The translations under genes were made by a program, and so were the position numbers. From assembly GCA_027295245.1 (NCBI GenBank), contig JAPULF010000283.1:1-5607 (forward strand): a stretch of 5,607 nt of DNA. The letters run 5' to 3'. The DNA is from Planctomycetota bacterium (lineage in GTDB: Bacteria > Planctomycetota > Phycisphaerae > UBA1845 > UTPLA1). Numbering within the stretch: the stretch's first letter is position 1; every line of letters begins with the position of its first letter. Shown piece after piece: positions 1 through 5,137 of the stretch. The notes below the pieces were generated by a model that did no database searches, was not told the origin of the DNA, and saw nothing but the letters and a program-made list of their open reading frames with translations.

Positions 1-2
1 AA

Positions 3-287
3 GAACACCGCGGCCTCACGCCGGGCGAAACCGATCTCATTCTAGCGATGGCCAATGTCAAGCGGTGCAGTGAGAAGATGCCGACGATCCTCGTTACCGT
101 TGACAATGTAGACCTGACCGCCTCCGCCGTGCTCGGCCAACTCTGGGCGGATACGACGCTGGTTTATTCGCGAATGATCGGCGTAGACCCCGGCTCCAAC
201 CCCGAGGTCAAGGCCGTCCGCACGCGGGCCACGGAATGGTTGGCTAACAAGGAAATGGCACTGCGGATGACGCCCACGTCATCGTGA
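3..287 (+). CDS. 3' portion of an unrecognised protein, truncated by the window edge
   Basis: The frame is open from the first complete codon at position 3 to a TGA at 285-287, with no stop before the edge. An internal ATG at 48 has no Shine-Dalgarno sequence upstream, so the gene more likely starts outside the window. The visible 94 residues read like real protein: mixed hydrophobic and charged residues, a Thr/Val-rich stretch (TILVTVDNVDLTAS), a 'VYSRMIGVDPGSNPEVKAVR' segment, and a helical C-terminus containing TEWLANKEMALRM. I do not recognise the family and see no signal peptide, membrane segment or catalytic motif. It ends 18 nt before the stop of the convergent tRNA-binding gene. It is probably a true coding end of unknown function. 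Confidence 0.5.
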   Translation, partial: EHRGLTPGETDLILAMANVKRCSEKMPTILVTVDNVDLTASAVLGQLWADTTLVYSRMIGVDPGSNPEVKAVRTRATEWLANKEMALRMTPTSS

Positions 288-305
288 CATGCCGGAAACC
301 GAGCG

Positions 306-677
306 CTATGACACGGCCGCACCCGGGGCAATGTCTCGCTCGGGTGAAAGCAGAATGACCCGGTTCTTGTCGTCGTCCGACGCGGCCAGAAGCATGCCCT
401 GACTTTCCTCGCCGCGCATCCTTCTCGGGGCGAGGTTCTTCACGACGACGATGAGCCTGCCCACCAAGTCCGCCGGCTCGTAGTGGCCGCGAAGGCCGGC
501 CACGAGTTGACGCTGCTCCGTGCCGAGGTCGATCTTCAACACGATCAATCGATCGGCGTTGGGGTGATCGTGGGCCTCCAGCACTTTCGCAACCCGCAGG
601 TCCAGCTTGGCGAAGTCGTCGAACGAAATCGTCGGTGCCTGTGGCTCGCTCGGCGCGGGCGTCGGTGCGTCACTCAT
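306..677 (-). CDS. Stand-alone tRNA-binding domain protein (MetRS C-terminal / beta-subunit type)
   Basis: This 123-residue protein is one OB-fold tRNA-binding domain of the EMAPII/Trbp111/CsaA class. That domain normally forms the C-terminus of methionyl-tRNA synthetase, where it dimerises the enzyme and grips tRNA. An N-terminal Pro/Ala-rich linker (residues 1-17) precedes family landmarks in order: FAKLDLRV (22-29), HPNADRL (38-44), RQLVAGL (56-62), and NLAPRRMRGEESQGMLLAA (81-99). The last is the hallmark 'NL.PR...G..S.GM.LAA' motif. The ATG at 675-677 is supported by GGAG (complement of 686-689), 8 nt upstream. It lies 39 nt downstream of the VOC gene on the same strand, so the two may be co-transcribed. 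No synthetase catalytic domain is in the window. It could be a separate MetRS beta subunit or a CsaA/Trbp111-like tRNA chaperone; the Pro-rich leader and the RRMRGEES motif favour the MetRS type. The domain call is secure, the partner is not. Confidence 0.88.
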   Translation of the reverse strand: MSDAPTPAPSEPQAPTISFDDFAKLDLRVAKVLEAHDHPNADRLIVLKIDLGTEQRQLVAGLRGHYEPADLVGRLIVVVKNLAPRRMRGEESQGMLLAASDDDKNRVILLSPERDIAPGAAVS

Positions 678-716
678 TGTCCATTCTCCAAAACTTGCGT
701 TCTCGGCAATTGCAAG

Positions 717-1082
717 TCAGCACTGCCCGGTTTCGCAAAGATAGAGATCGTTGCCATCGGGGTCGCCGAAAAACGCCAGCTTGACCGGACCGTCGCTGAC
801 AACCGGTCCTCGAAAAACAACGCCCTTGGCGGAAAGATCCTCTACCTCCTGATCGATGGAGCGGTTCACCAGCAGCCCCACCGAAATCGATCCGCTCGTC
901 CCCGCCTTCGGCGATTTCGGACCGGTCGGGTGCAGGCCGAGCGCGAAGCCGCCTCCGGCGTCGATCTGGGCCCAGAAATCGCCGTAACGATCTTGGAGCT
1001 TCAATCCCAATGTGTCGGTATAAAACCGAACTGCACGATCCATGTCTGACACGTAGATGGTCGCATTGCCGCCCGTGATCAT
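717..1082 (-). CDS. VOC superfamily protein (glyoxalase/bleomycin-resistance fold)
   Basis: This 121-residue cytoplasmic protein fits the vicinal oxygen chelate fold of paired beta-alpha-beta-beta-beta modules. The first module opens ATIYVSDMDRAVRFYTDTLGL, the family's usual strand, helix and 'FY...LG' signature. The second ends with FGDPDGNDLYLCE, matching the common 'DPDGN...L.E' C-terminus, whose Glu is the usual second-half metal ligand. A His sits in GLHP near residue 52. The start is set at the ATG of MITGGNA (1080-1082) because GGAGG (complement of 1090-1094) lies 7 nt upstream and homology begins there. A TTG/GTG-type extension to 1223 is open but carries no family sequence. Substrate cannot be deduced: the superfamily includes lyases, dioxygenases and resistance proteins. 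It is the first gene of a leftward pair with the tRNA-binding domain protein. Confidence 0.85.
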   Translation of the reverse strand: MITGGNATIYVSDMDRAVRFYTDTLGLKLQDRYGDFWAQIDAGGGFALGLHPTGPKSPKAGTSGSISVGLLVNRSIDQEVEDLSAKGVVFRGPVVSDGPVKLAFFGDPDGNDLYLCETGQC

Positions 1083-1089
1083 GGCAGAT

Positions 1090-1094
1090 CCTCC
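1090..1094 (-). promoter_or_regulatory. Ribosome binding site fixing the VOC gene start
   Basis: The minus strand reads GGAGG seven nucleotides before the ATG at 1082. This is a strong match to anti-16S sequence and decides against the longer open frame that runs up to 1223. Confidence 0.7.
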
Positions 1095-1327
1095 GTTTCG
1101 ATCGGCGTCGCAGTCGGCGGCCCGATCTGATGCCCAATAATGTATCCATTTCCCGAGGGGGCGAATAGTCCGACGCCAAGCTGTCGGCATGCGGTTCGGG
1201 CCATTATCATGATCCGGAGACATGACGCCCTGCGGCGGAACGGCCCCTCAGCAGGCGTAATCCGGAAATCGTGAAGGCCGCGACGGCCTCGCGTTTCTCG
1301 TTCTGGGCCAGTGAGACGGAACCCTGC

Positions 1328-2092
1328 ATGACGATCGCACGTGACGGAATCCGTGAAATCGCAATATCGACGGCCACGCTCGGCGTGGGTGCGGCTGCGG
1401 CGACCTGGGCGGCCGTGGCCGGATCGCCGTGGTGGTGGTGTGCGGCCGTCCCGCTCGCGGTCCTGTGGATGTTCACCGTGGCGTTCTTTCGAGACCCGCG
1501 CCGTGTCATCCCGACAGGCCCGGGACTGCTGGTCTCCGCGGCCGACGGTCGAGTCACGGAAGTGACGCGGCTGGACGAATACGACGGCATCGATGGCCCT
1601 GCGCTTCGCATCGGGATTTTCCTGTCCATCTTCAACGTCCATGTCAATCGGTCGCCGTGTGGCGGCCGGGTGGTTCGTACGCATTACCAAGCGGGCGAGT
1701 TTCTGGACGCCCGCCATCCCGAAAGCGGCGTCCGCAACGAGTCCATGACCGTCGTTCTGGAACCGGAAGCGGGGATGCCGGGTCCGTTGGTCGTGCGGCA
1801 AGTGGCGGGCTTTCTCGCGCGACGAATCGTTTGCCGGCTGAAGGCGAACAGCCGGGTCAAACGGGGCGAGCGATTCGGCCTCATCAAATTCGGATCGCGC
1901 ACCGAATTGATCGTTCCGGACGTCGAAGGGCTCAAGCCCGCGGTTCAGGTGGGCGATGTGGTCAAGGGCGGCTCGACGGTGTTGGTCCGATTCGACGCCC
2001 CCCAGCTCGCGCCCACCGGAGGTGCAAGCCCGCAAGCCTCTGCGAACGCGGCTGTCGATCCGGCCGACGGCACGGGGAGTGAACTGCGTTGA
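1328..2092 (+). CDS. psd: Phosphatidylserine decarboxylase proenzyme (short, PSD-A type)
   Basis: This enzyme converts phosphatidylserine to phosphatidylethanolamine at the membrane, using a pyruvoyl group made by self-cleavage. Numbering from the ATG at 1328 (254 residues), MTIARDG is the usual family start. Two hydrophobic segments follow (about 10-31 and 36-53), then FRDPRR (54-59), SAADG with Asp73, FNVHVNRSP with His105, and GLIKFGSR with the Gly-Ser cleavage site at Ser190. Asp, His and Ser are the known self-processing triad, and FGSR is the short-form version of the LGST site. Cleavage should give a large beta chain and a roughly 65-residue alpha chain. A GTG at 1271 would add 19 residues with no family similarity, so I reject it, although the ATG has only a weak GACGGA upstream. 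The last 30 residues or so are Pro/Ala-rich and probably disordered. The stop overlaps pssA, indicating a two-gene operon. Confidence 0.93.
   Translation: MTIARDGIREIAISTATLGVGAAAATWAAVAGSPWWWCAAVPLAVLWMFTVAFFRDPRRVIPTGPGLLVSAADGRVTEVTRLDEYDGIDGPALRIGIFLSIFNVHVNRSPCGGRVVRTHYQAGEFLDARHPESGVRNESMTVVLEPEAGMPGPLVVRQVAGFLARRIVCRLKANSRVKRGERFGLIKFGSRTELIVPDVEGLKPAVQVGDVVKGGSTVLVRFDAPQLAPTGGASPQASANAAVDPADGTGSELR
2074..2079 (+). promoter_or_regulatory. Ribosome binding site for pssA inside the psd coding end
   Basis: GGGGAG lies within the last psd codons, 9 nt before the TTG at 2089. The next in-frame candidate, GTG at 2095, would be 15 nt away, so the spacing supports the TTG start and translational coupling through the TTGA overlap. 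Confidence 0.55.
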
Positions 2093-3084
2093 GAGTGGTT
2101 GGTCAAAAGGATCCGGAACGCCGGCGCCGACGGCGAGAACGCGTGTTGAAGACGGTCGCCGTCCTGCCATCGCTCGCGACCCTTGGCAACCTGGTCTGCG
2201 GCTTCGGCGCGATCTACGTCTGCCTGTTGAGCGTGCGGCCGGGCGGGGCCGACTTCCGGCCCGACAGCCTCTTCCCCACCTACCTGGCGTTCGCGGTCTA
2301 CCTCCTGATAGCGGCCATGGTGTTCGACGGAATGGACGGCCGCCTCGCTCGCTTCGCGCGAAAGACCAGCGAGTTCGGAGGCCAATTGGACTCGCTCGCG
2401 GACGTCGTCAGCTTCGGGCTGGCCCCGGCCGTGCTCGTACTTTGCACCGTGGCGCCCGCGGACATCTCGGCGTTGGCCGGATGGGAACGGGCCATCTGGC
2501 GGGCACAATGGGTGATGGCGGCGATCTACGTCTGTTGCGCGGCCCTCCGGCTCGCCAAGTTCAACGTCGAAAACGTGGCGGACGAGTCCGCCCACGTGGG
2601 CTTCAGCGGGCTGCCCACTCCGGGGGCGGCGGCGGCGATCATGGGCCTCGTCATTTTCCATCAGGACTTGCTCAAGGATCTTCTCAAGGACCTCAGCGCC
2701 GCCTCGAACGCCCTCGAGTGGGCCATGCCGCCGTTTGCCATGGCCCTCGGCCTGCTCATGGTCAGCCGATTCCCATACCCCCACCTGGTCAACGCGCTGC
2801 TCCGCCGCCGCCGACCATTCCACCAGGTCGTCATGATTGTCATCCTGGGCCTGATCGCCCTGGTGATCCAGTTCCAACTCACCCTCTCTCTCGCGGCGGT
2901 GATCTACGCCTTCAGCGGCCCCGTCCTCTACGCCGTGCGCCGGGCCCGAGGCCAGTCCGTCGGCGGTGACGAGTTGGTGGATACGTCCGCCCCCGACTGG
3001 ACCGATCAGCCTGAGACCTTTGGCGAGCCTGACGACTTGATTGAGACTGACTCGGACGACGAAACGCAGCGCTCCGCAATCTGA
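2089..3084 (+). CDS. pssA: CDP-diacylglycerol-serine O-phosphatidyltransferase (phosphatidylserine synthase)
   Basis: This integral membrane enzyme joins serine to CDP-diacylglycerol, releasing CMP and giving the substrate for Psd. The complete CDP-alcohol phosphotransferase motif DG-x2-AR-x8-G-x3-D-x3-D is present as D83 G84, A87 R88, G97, D101 and D105, with all metal- and nucleotide-binding residues intact. RLAKFNV (154-160) and FSGLPTPGAA (172-181) match bacterial PssA. The N-terminus is a basic cluster (RRRRRR, 11-16), followed by roughly six to eight membrane segments. The C-terminus (about 288-331) is a soluble, acidic Asp/Glu-rich tail, longer than in minimal PssA. The TTG start overlaps the psd stop by 4 nt; no ATG suits the N-terminus. 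A small duplication, DLLKDLLKDL (193-202), lies in a loop. At 331 residues it is somewhat larger than many bacterial PssA proteins because of the tail. Confidence 0.93.
   Translation: MRVVGQKDPERRRRRRERVLKTVAVLPSLATLGNLVCGFGAIYVCLLSVRPGGADFRPDSLFPTYLAFAVYLLIAAMVFDGMDGRLARFARKTSEFGGQLDSLADVVSFGLAPAVLVLCTVAPADISALAGWERAIWRAQWVMAAIYVCCAALRLAKFNVENVADESAHVGFSGLPTPGAAAAIMGLVIFHQDLLKDLLKDLSAASNALEWAMPPFAMALGLLMVSRFPYPHLVNALLRRRRPFHQVVMIVILGLIALVIQFQLTLSLAAVIYAFSGPVLYAVRRARGQSVGGDELVDTSAPDWTDQPETFGEPDDLIETDSDDETQRSAI
2665..2694 (+). repeat. 12-bp tandem duplication within pssA
   Basis: Two copies of a 12-nt unit (2665-2676 and 2677-2688; GACTTGCTCAAG and GATCTTCTCAAG) plus a partial third copy encode DLLK-DLLK-DL. 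The unit is in frame and falls in a loop between membrane segments, so it should be tolerated. Confidence 0.6.
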
Positions 3085-3174
3085 TCGTCATCGTGCCGAC
3101 TCCCGGACCTGCATGGGCGCGCCGGGAAACGCGGCGTTTGCGCTACAGCCGTTAACGATTCACCGTGGCACCGC

Positions 3175-3205
3175 CGTCCCGGTGGTGAGCCCACCGGCAG
3201 GGACG
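3175..3205. terminator. Possible bidirectional terminator hairpin between convergent genes
   Basis: CGTCCC (3175-3180) pairs with GGGACG (3200-3205), and inside it GGTGG (3181-3185) pairs with CCACC (3191-3195). The result is an 11-bp GC-rich stem with a 4-nt bulge and a 5-nt loop. It sits in the 184-nt spacer between the pssA stop and the phosphoesterase stop, where transcription from both sides should end. There is no T-run on either side, so intrinsic termination is not assured. Confidence 0.35.
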
Positions 3206-3268
3206 CCCACACAGTCAAGCGCGCATTGTTCCAGTTTGTCGTGGGCGACGGATCTTGGAAATACACGG

Positions 3269-3778
3269 TCATGTCGGGACCTGGACCTTTTGGCCGGTAT
3301 CGATTCTCAGGAACGTCAGCTTGTCGGAGGCGAGGTCGAGCAATGCCACGGTGTGTACCCTGGCGCGGTAAAGGGCCCCGGGATTGACGAGCCGGCACCC
3401 GTTTTCGGTGGCGTCGGCGTAGCAATGGGTATGGCCGTAGAAGAGGTAGTCCAGGTTTTCCGTGAATGCGGCGTTTCGAAAGTTTGGTTCGTGTCCGTGA
3501 TAGACGCCGATCTTTTTTCCGGCCGGGGCCACGACGACCGGCGGCCGGGGCCAGGTCAGCCCGAGGTCACGTACGTAGCGCCGGAGCGTCGGCGAGGGGT
3601 CGTCGCAGTTACCCCAAACGAAGGTGACGTCCCGGCCGGCCAACTCGTCCAGTACACGCGGCGAGCAGATATCGCCGCAGTGGAACAGTTTTTGCGCGCC
3701 GCGGGCGGTCAGCAGCTTGACCGCGTCGGCGGTGGCGCGGGCGTCGCCGTGACTGTCCGACATGATTCCGACCAGCAT
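3269..3778 (-). CDS. YfcE/MJ0936-family metallophosphoesterase
   Basis: This 169-residue cytoplasmic calcineurin-like phosphoesterase carries the full dimetal motif set in order: SDSHGD with Asp8 and His10, HCGD with Asp36, WGNCD with Asn57, YHGH with His94 and His96, and GHTH with His116 and His118. NPGA follows at 132-135. Length and motif spacing match the small YfcE/MJ0936 family, whose members hydrolyse phosphodiesters in vitro but rarely have a known natural substrate. The ATG at 3776-3778 has GAGG (complement of 3786-3789) 7 nt upstream. That GAGG forms one arm of a 7-bp inverted repeat, described separately. It lies 64 nt downstream of mobA on the same strand, so co-transcription is possible. 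The family call is firm; the substrate is unknown. Confidence 0.92.
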   Translation of the reverse strand: MLVGIMSDSHGDARATADAVKLLTARGAQKLFHCGDICSPRVLDELAGRDVTFVWGNCDDPSPTLRRYVRDLGLTWPRPPVVVAPAGKKIGVYHGHEPNFRNAAFTENLDYLFYGHTHCYADATENGCRLVNPGALYRARVHTVALLDLASDKLTFLRIDTGQKVQVPT

Positions 3779-3782
3779 ACTT

Positions 3783-3812
3783 CAACCTCGTTTCTTGACC
3801 CCTTTGAGGTTG
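3783..3812 (-). promoter_or_regulatory. Hairpin covering the ribosome binding site of the phosphoesterase gene
   Basis: On the minus strand CAACCTC is followed, after 16 nt, by its exact complement GAGGTTG (arms 3806-3812 and 3783-3789). The second arm contains the Shine-Dalgarno GAGG and ends 4 nt before the ATG. Folding in mRNA would mask the ribosome site. The large loop makes the hairpin only moderately stable. Confidence 0.35.
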
Positions 3813-3842
3813 CCCGATTCTATAGGTTTTGCCGCTGCAATC

Positions 3843-4427
3843 TCAAGTTGTATCGCCGTACGACACGTCCGTCGGCGCGTTCCAGTTTTCGACCCATCGT
3901 TCCTCGCGATCACGGAGATGCACGGCGCCGACCTTTAAGCCCGACAGCAGTCTCGTCATGCCGTATTGTCCGGCGTCGATGGCGGCCTGCAAAGCACCGA
4001 AAATGGCAGACCGGTAAATCGCGCAGCAAGGGTGCCAGCGGCGGGTCTCCCCGCCGGTCACACATGCCGCGGCGTCCAGGTCGGGTGCGTCGATTGCATC
4101 GCAAAGACGCTGCAACGGTTCGGTTGTCAGATACGGCAAGTCACACGCAAGCAGCATGCAGGCATCGTCGGGCCGGGCGGACAGCAGGGCCTCGAGTCCG
4201 GCCATGGGACCGATGCCCGGGTGCAAATCGTTCAGGTCTCGCAGGGAACGAGTCAAGGGCGGCAGTTGGAACGGCGGCCGGCCGAGCAGGACGATTCGAT
4301 CGCTGACGGTCGCGGCGACGGCGGCGGTGCGTTCGAGGAGGGTTGTGCCGTCCACGCGTATGAGGGCCTTGTGTCGGCCCATGCGTCGACTCTCGCCGCC
4401 GATCAGGATTCCGATTGTAGGTTTCAT
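3843..4427 (-). CDS. mobA: Molybdenum cofactor guanylyltransferase
   Basis: MobA transfers GMP from GTP to molybdopterin-bound molybdenum, making the bis-MGD cofactor of DMSO-reductase-family enzymes. Counting from the ATG at 4427 (194 residues), the nucleotide-binding loop is IGGESRRMGRHKAL (9-22), with Gly10, Gly11, Ser13, Arg15, Gly17 and Lys20. GIGPMAGLEA (71-80) is the 'GPLAGI' segment, CDLPYL (95-100) carries the metal-binding Asp96, and NWNAPTD (181-187) is the usual C-terminal 'N.NTP.D' motif. All are intact and the length is normal. The start is uncertain: an ATG at 4439 (7th codon of the longest frame) and a TTG at 4457 are also in frame, and none has a good Shine-Dalgarno sequence. 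I chose the ATG closest to the conserved region. No other molybdenum cofactor gene is visible, so it appears unlinked from the rest of the pathway. It is upstream of, and possibly co-transcribed with, the phosphoesterase. Confidence 0.92.
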   Translation of the reverse strand: MKPTIGILIGGESRRMGRHKALIRVDGTTLLERTAAVAATVSDRIVLLGRPPFQLPPLTRSLRDLNDLHPGIGPMAGLEALLSARPDDACMLLACDLPYLTTEPLQRLCDAIDAPDLDAAACVTGGETRRWHPCCAIYRSAIFGALQAAIDAGQYGMTRLLSGLKVGAVHLRDREERWVENWNAPTDVSYGDTT

Positions 4428-4500
4428 CGTTCGTGACATTCGCGTCGCGCGAGCCAATGAATACGAGCCGCGCTTTTGATCCCAGCCATTCCGACTGATA

Positions 4501-4524
4501 CCGAGTGTTTGACGGTCAACTCGG
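4501..4524. repeat. Imperfect palindrome upstream of mobA, possible operator
   Basis: CCGAG (4501-4505) is complementary to CTCGG (4520-4524), and the inner TTGA and TCAA also pair around a 3-nt centre, with a 3-nt bulge. It lies 74 nt upstream of the chosen mobA start and overlaps a TTGACC on the minus strand. A regulator site or a chance hairpin are both possible. Confidence 0.25.
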
Positions 4525-4623
4525 CGAAAAAGACGCTACCATCAGGGAGTACGTTAGACGCTTACGGGTTTACCCTTGGGCGCTCTCCGCTGGTGCGTGA
4601 ATCCCGTTTCGCACCCACTCCCA

Positions 4624-4641
4624 ATGCGAATCCTTTCGCAT
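4624..4641. repeat. Short perfect hairpin in the intergenic region
   Basis: ATGCGAA (4624-4630) and TTCGCAT (4635-4641) form a 7-bp perfect stem with a TCCT loop, followed at once by an overlapping GCATGCATGC palindrome. No T-run follows directly on either strand, so I do not call it a terminator. Confidence 0.3.
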
Positions 4642-4742
4642 GCATGCGTTTCCGCCGAGAACGCGAACCCCTGTCCGCGACGCGTCAGCAGTCCACCCAC
4701 AACTCGTCGAATGGCGCGACGTCCTTCACGTTTTTTTTTCGT

Positions 4743-5000
4743 TCACGGTCGCGGGGCGCGTCGGTGTTGGCGTCGGTCGCGACGCATCGATCGGGCGAGG
4801 GCCCGCCGCACGACCCTCACACTCGCCATCAACGGCAGGAACGCGCCGGGCAACTCCATGCCACACAGTGGGATGCCGCCGAAGGTAGTCCGCTGCTCCG
4901 CCGGACAAGCGTCGTGGCCGTCGCAGACGCCGTCGCCATGCGAATCATCGGGATGATCCGGCGGGCCGTGCTCAGCTAATATACCGAGCCCGCGTTGGGC
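4743..5000 (-). pseudogene. C-terminal remnant of a Cys/Asp-repeat surface-type protein
   Basis: The minus strand is open for 85 codons from just inside a TAG at 5001-5003 to a TGA at 4743-4745. There is no start codon or ribosome site ahead of the recognisable part. It encodes HGDGVCDGHDACP, close to the 'DGDGVCDG.D.CP' calcium-binding repeat of thrombospondin type 3-like regions in secreted bacterial proteins. After that come GGIPLCGME, a hydrophobic stretch (GAFLPLMASVRVV) and an Arg-rich tail (RRALARSMRRDRR). Acidic Cys repeat, hydrophobic segment, then Arg cluster is how many planctomycete exported proteins end, as far as I know. The repeat makes a real protein origin plausible. The missing 5' part, ending 137 nt before the tmRNA, suggests a decayed or truncated gene. 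An upstream frameshift is possible, but I could not see matching sequence in the other frames. A chance match in GC-rich DNA is not excluded. Confidence 0.4.
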
Positions 5001-5076
5001 CTACCACCTTGCGGACACTGTTCCTCGTGCCGGGGGCCGCCAGAACTCTCTCGTGGTGGCCGCCGCGGACCCACAG

Positions 5077-5104
5077 TTGCAACCTGCCGCGGGCCGACTA
5101 GGAT
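5077..5104 (+). promoter_or_regulatory. Candidate sigma70-type promoter of ssrA
   Basis: TTGCAA (5077-5082) and TAGGAT (5099-5104) are separated by 16 nt; an overlapping GATATT (5102-5107) is an alternative -10 at 19 nt. Either would start transcription near 5111-5114. That leaves a leader of about 25 nt to be removed by RNase P at the mature 5' end. Each box matches consensus only partly. Confidence 0.35.
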
Positions 5105-5113
5105 ATTGAGGAA

Positions 5114-5135
5114 GTTGCACGAGACCTGATGCAAC
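5114..5135 (+). repeat. Inverted repeat in the tmRNA leader
   Basis: GTTGCA (5114-5119) and TGCAAC (5130-5135) form a 6-bp stem with a 10-nt loop, ending 2 nt before the mature tmRNA 5' end. The same hexamer occurs in the palindrome GTTGCAAC at 5076-5083. Confidence 0.35.
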
Positions 5136-5137
5136 CC

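Larger units (their letters stand above)
4428..4742. other. Non-coding stretch upstream of mobA
   Basis: I find no convincing gene here: the open frames are Arg/Ser/Pro-rich and show no domain or ribosome site. The stretch holds an imperfect palindrome at 4501-4524, a short hairpin at 4624-4641, a self-complementary GCATGCATGC at 4638-4647 and a run of nine T at 4731-4739. It should contain the mobA promoter on the minus strand, but I see no clear -35/-10 pair; TTGACC within the 4501-4524 palindrome lacks a properly spaced -10. Confidence 0.5.

Noticed and set aside
693..717. ACTTGC/GCAAGT hairpin followed by four T between the VOC and tRNA-binding genes (minus strand)
   Set aside because: Only 6 bp with a 13-nt loop, and the next gene's ribosome site follows immediately. 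It is too weak to call a terminator.
483..1049. 188-residue plus-strand frame
   Set aside because: It overlaps the two minus-strand genes with clear domains and shows no domain of its own, so it is an antisense shadow.
1083..1223. Extended VOC reading frame and other minus-strand frames up to 2170
   Set aside because: The strong GGAGG before 1082 and the start of fold similarity fix the VOC start. The long 1079-2170 frame is Arg-rich and antisense to psd.
1271..1327. GTG-started N-terminal extension of Psd by 19 residues
   Set aside because: The family start MTIARDG is encoded at 1328, and the extension has no family similarity. The DNA there also forms a small hairpin (AGGCCG-CGA-CGGCCT, 1275-1289), more consistent with a leader.
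3041..4306. 421-residue plus-strand frame
   Set aside because: Antisense to the phosphoesterase and mobA, both with complete catalytic motifs. The frame is long only because of high GC content.
4476..4979. Plus-strand frames of 82-167 residues between mobA and ssrA
   Set aside because: The translations are Arg/Ser/Pro-rich with no domain, no ribosome site and a poly-T run through the middle. The minus strand gives a better protein signal here.
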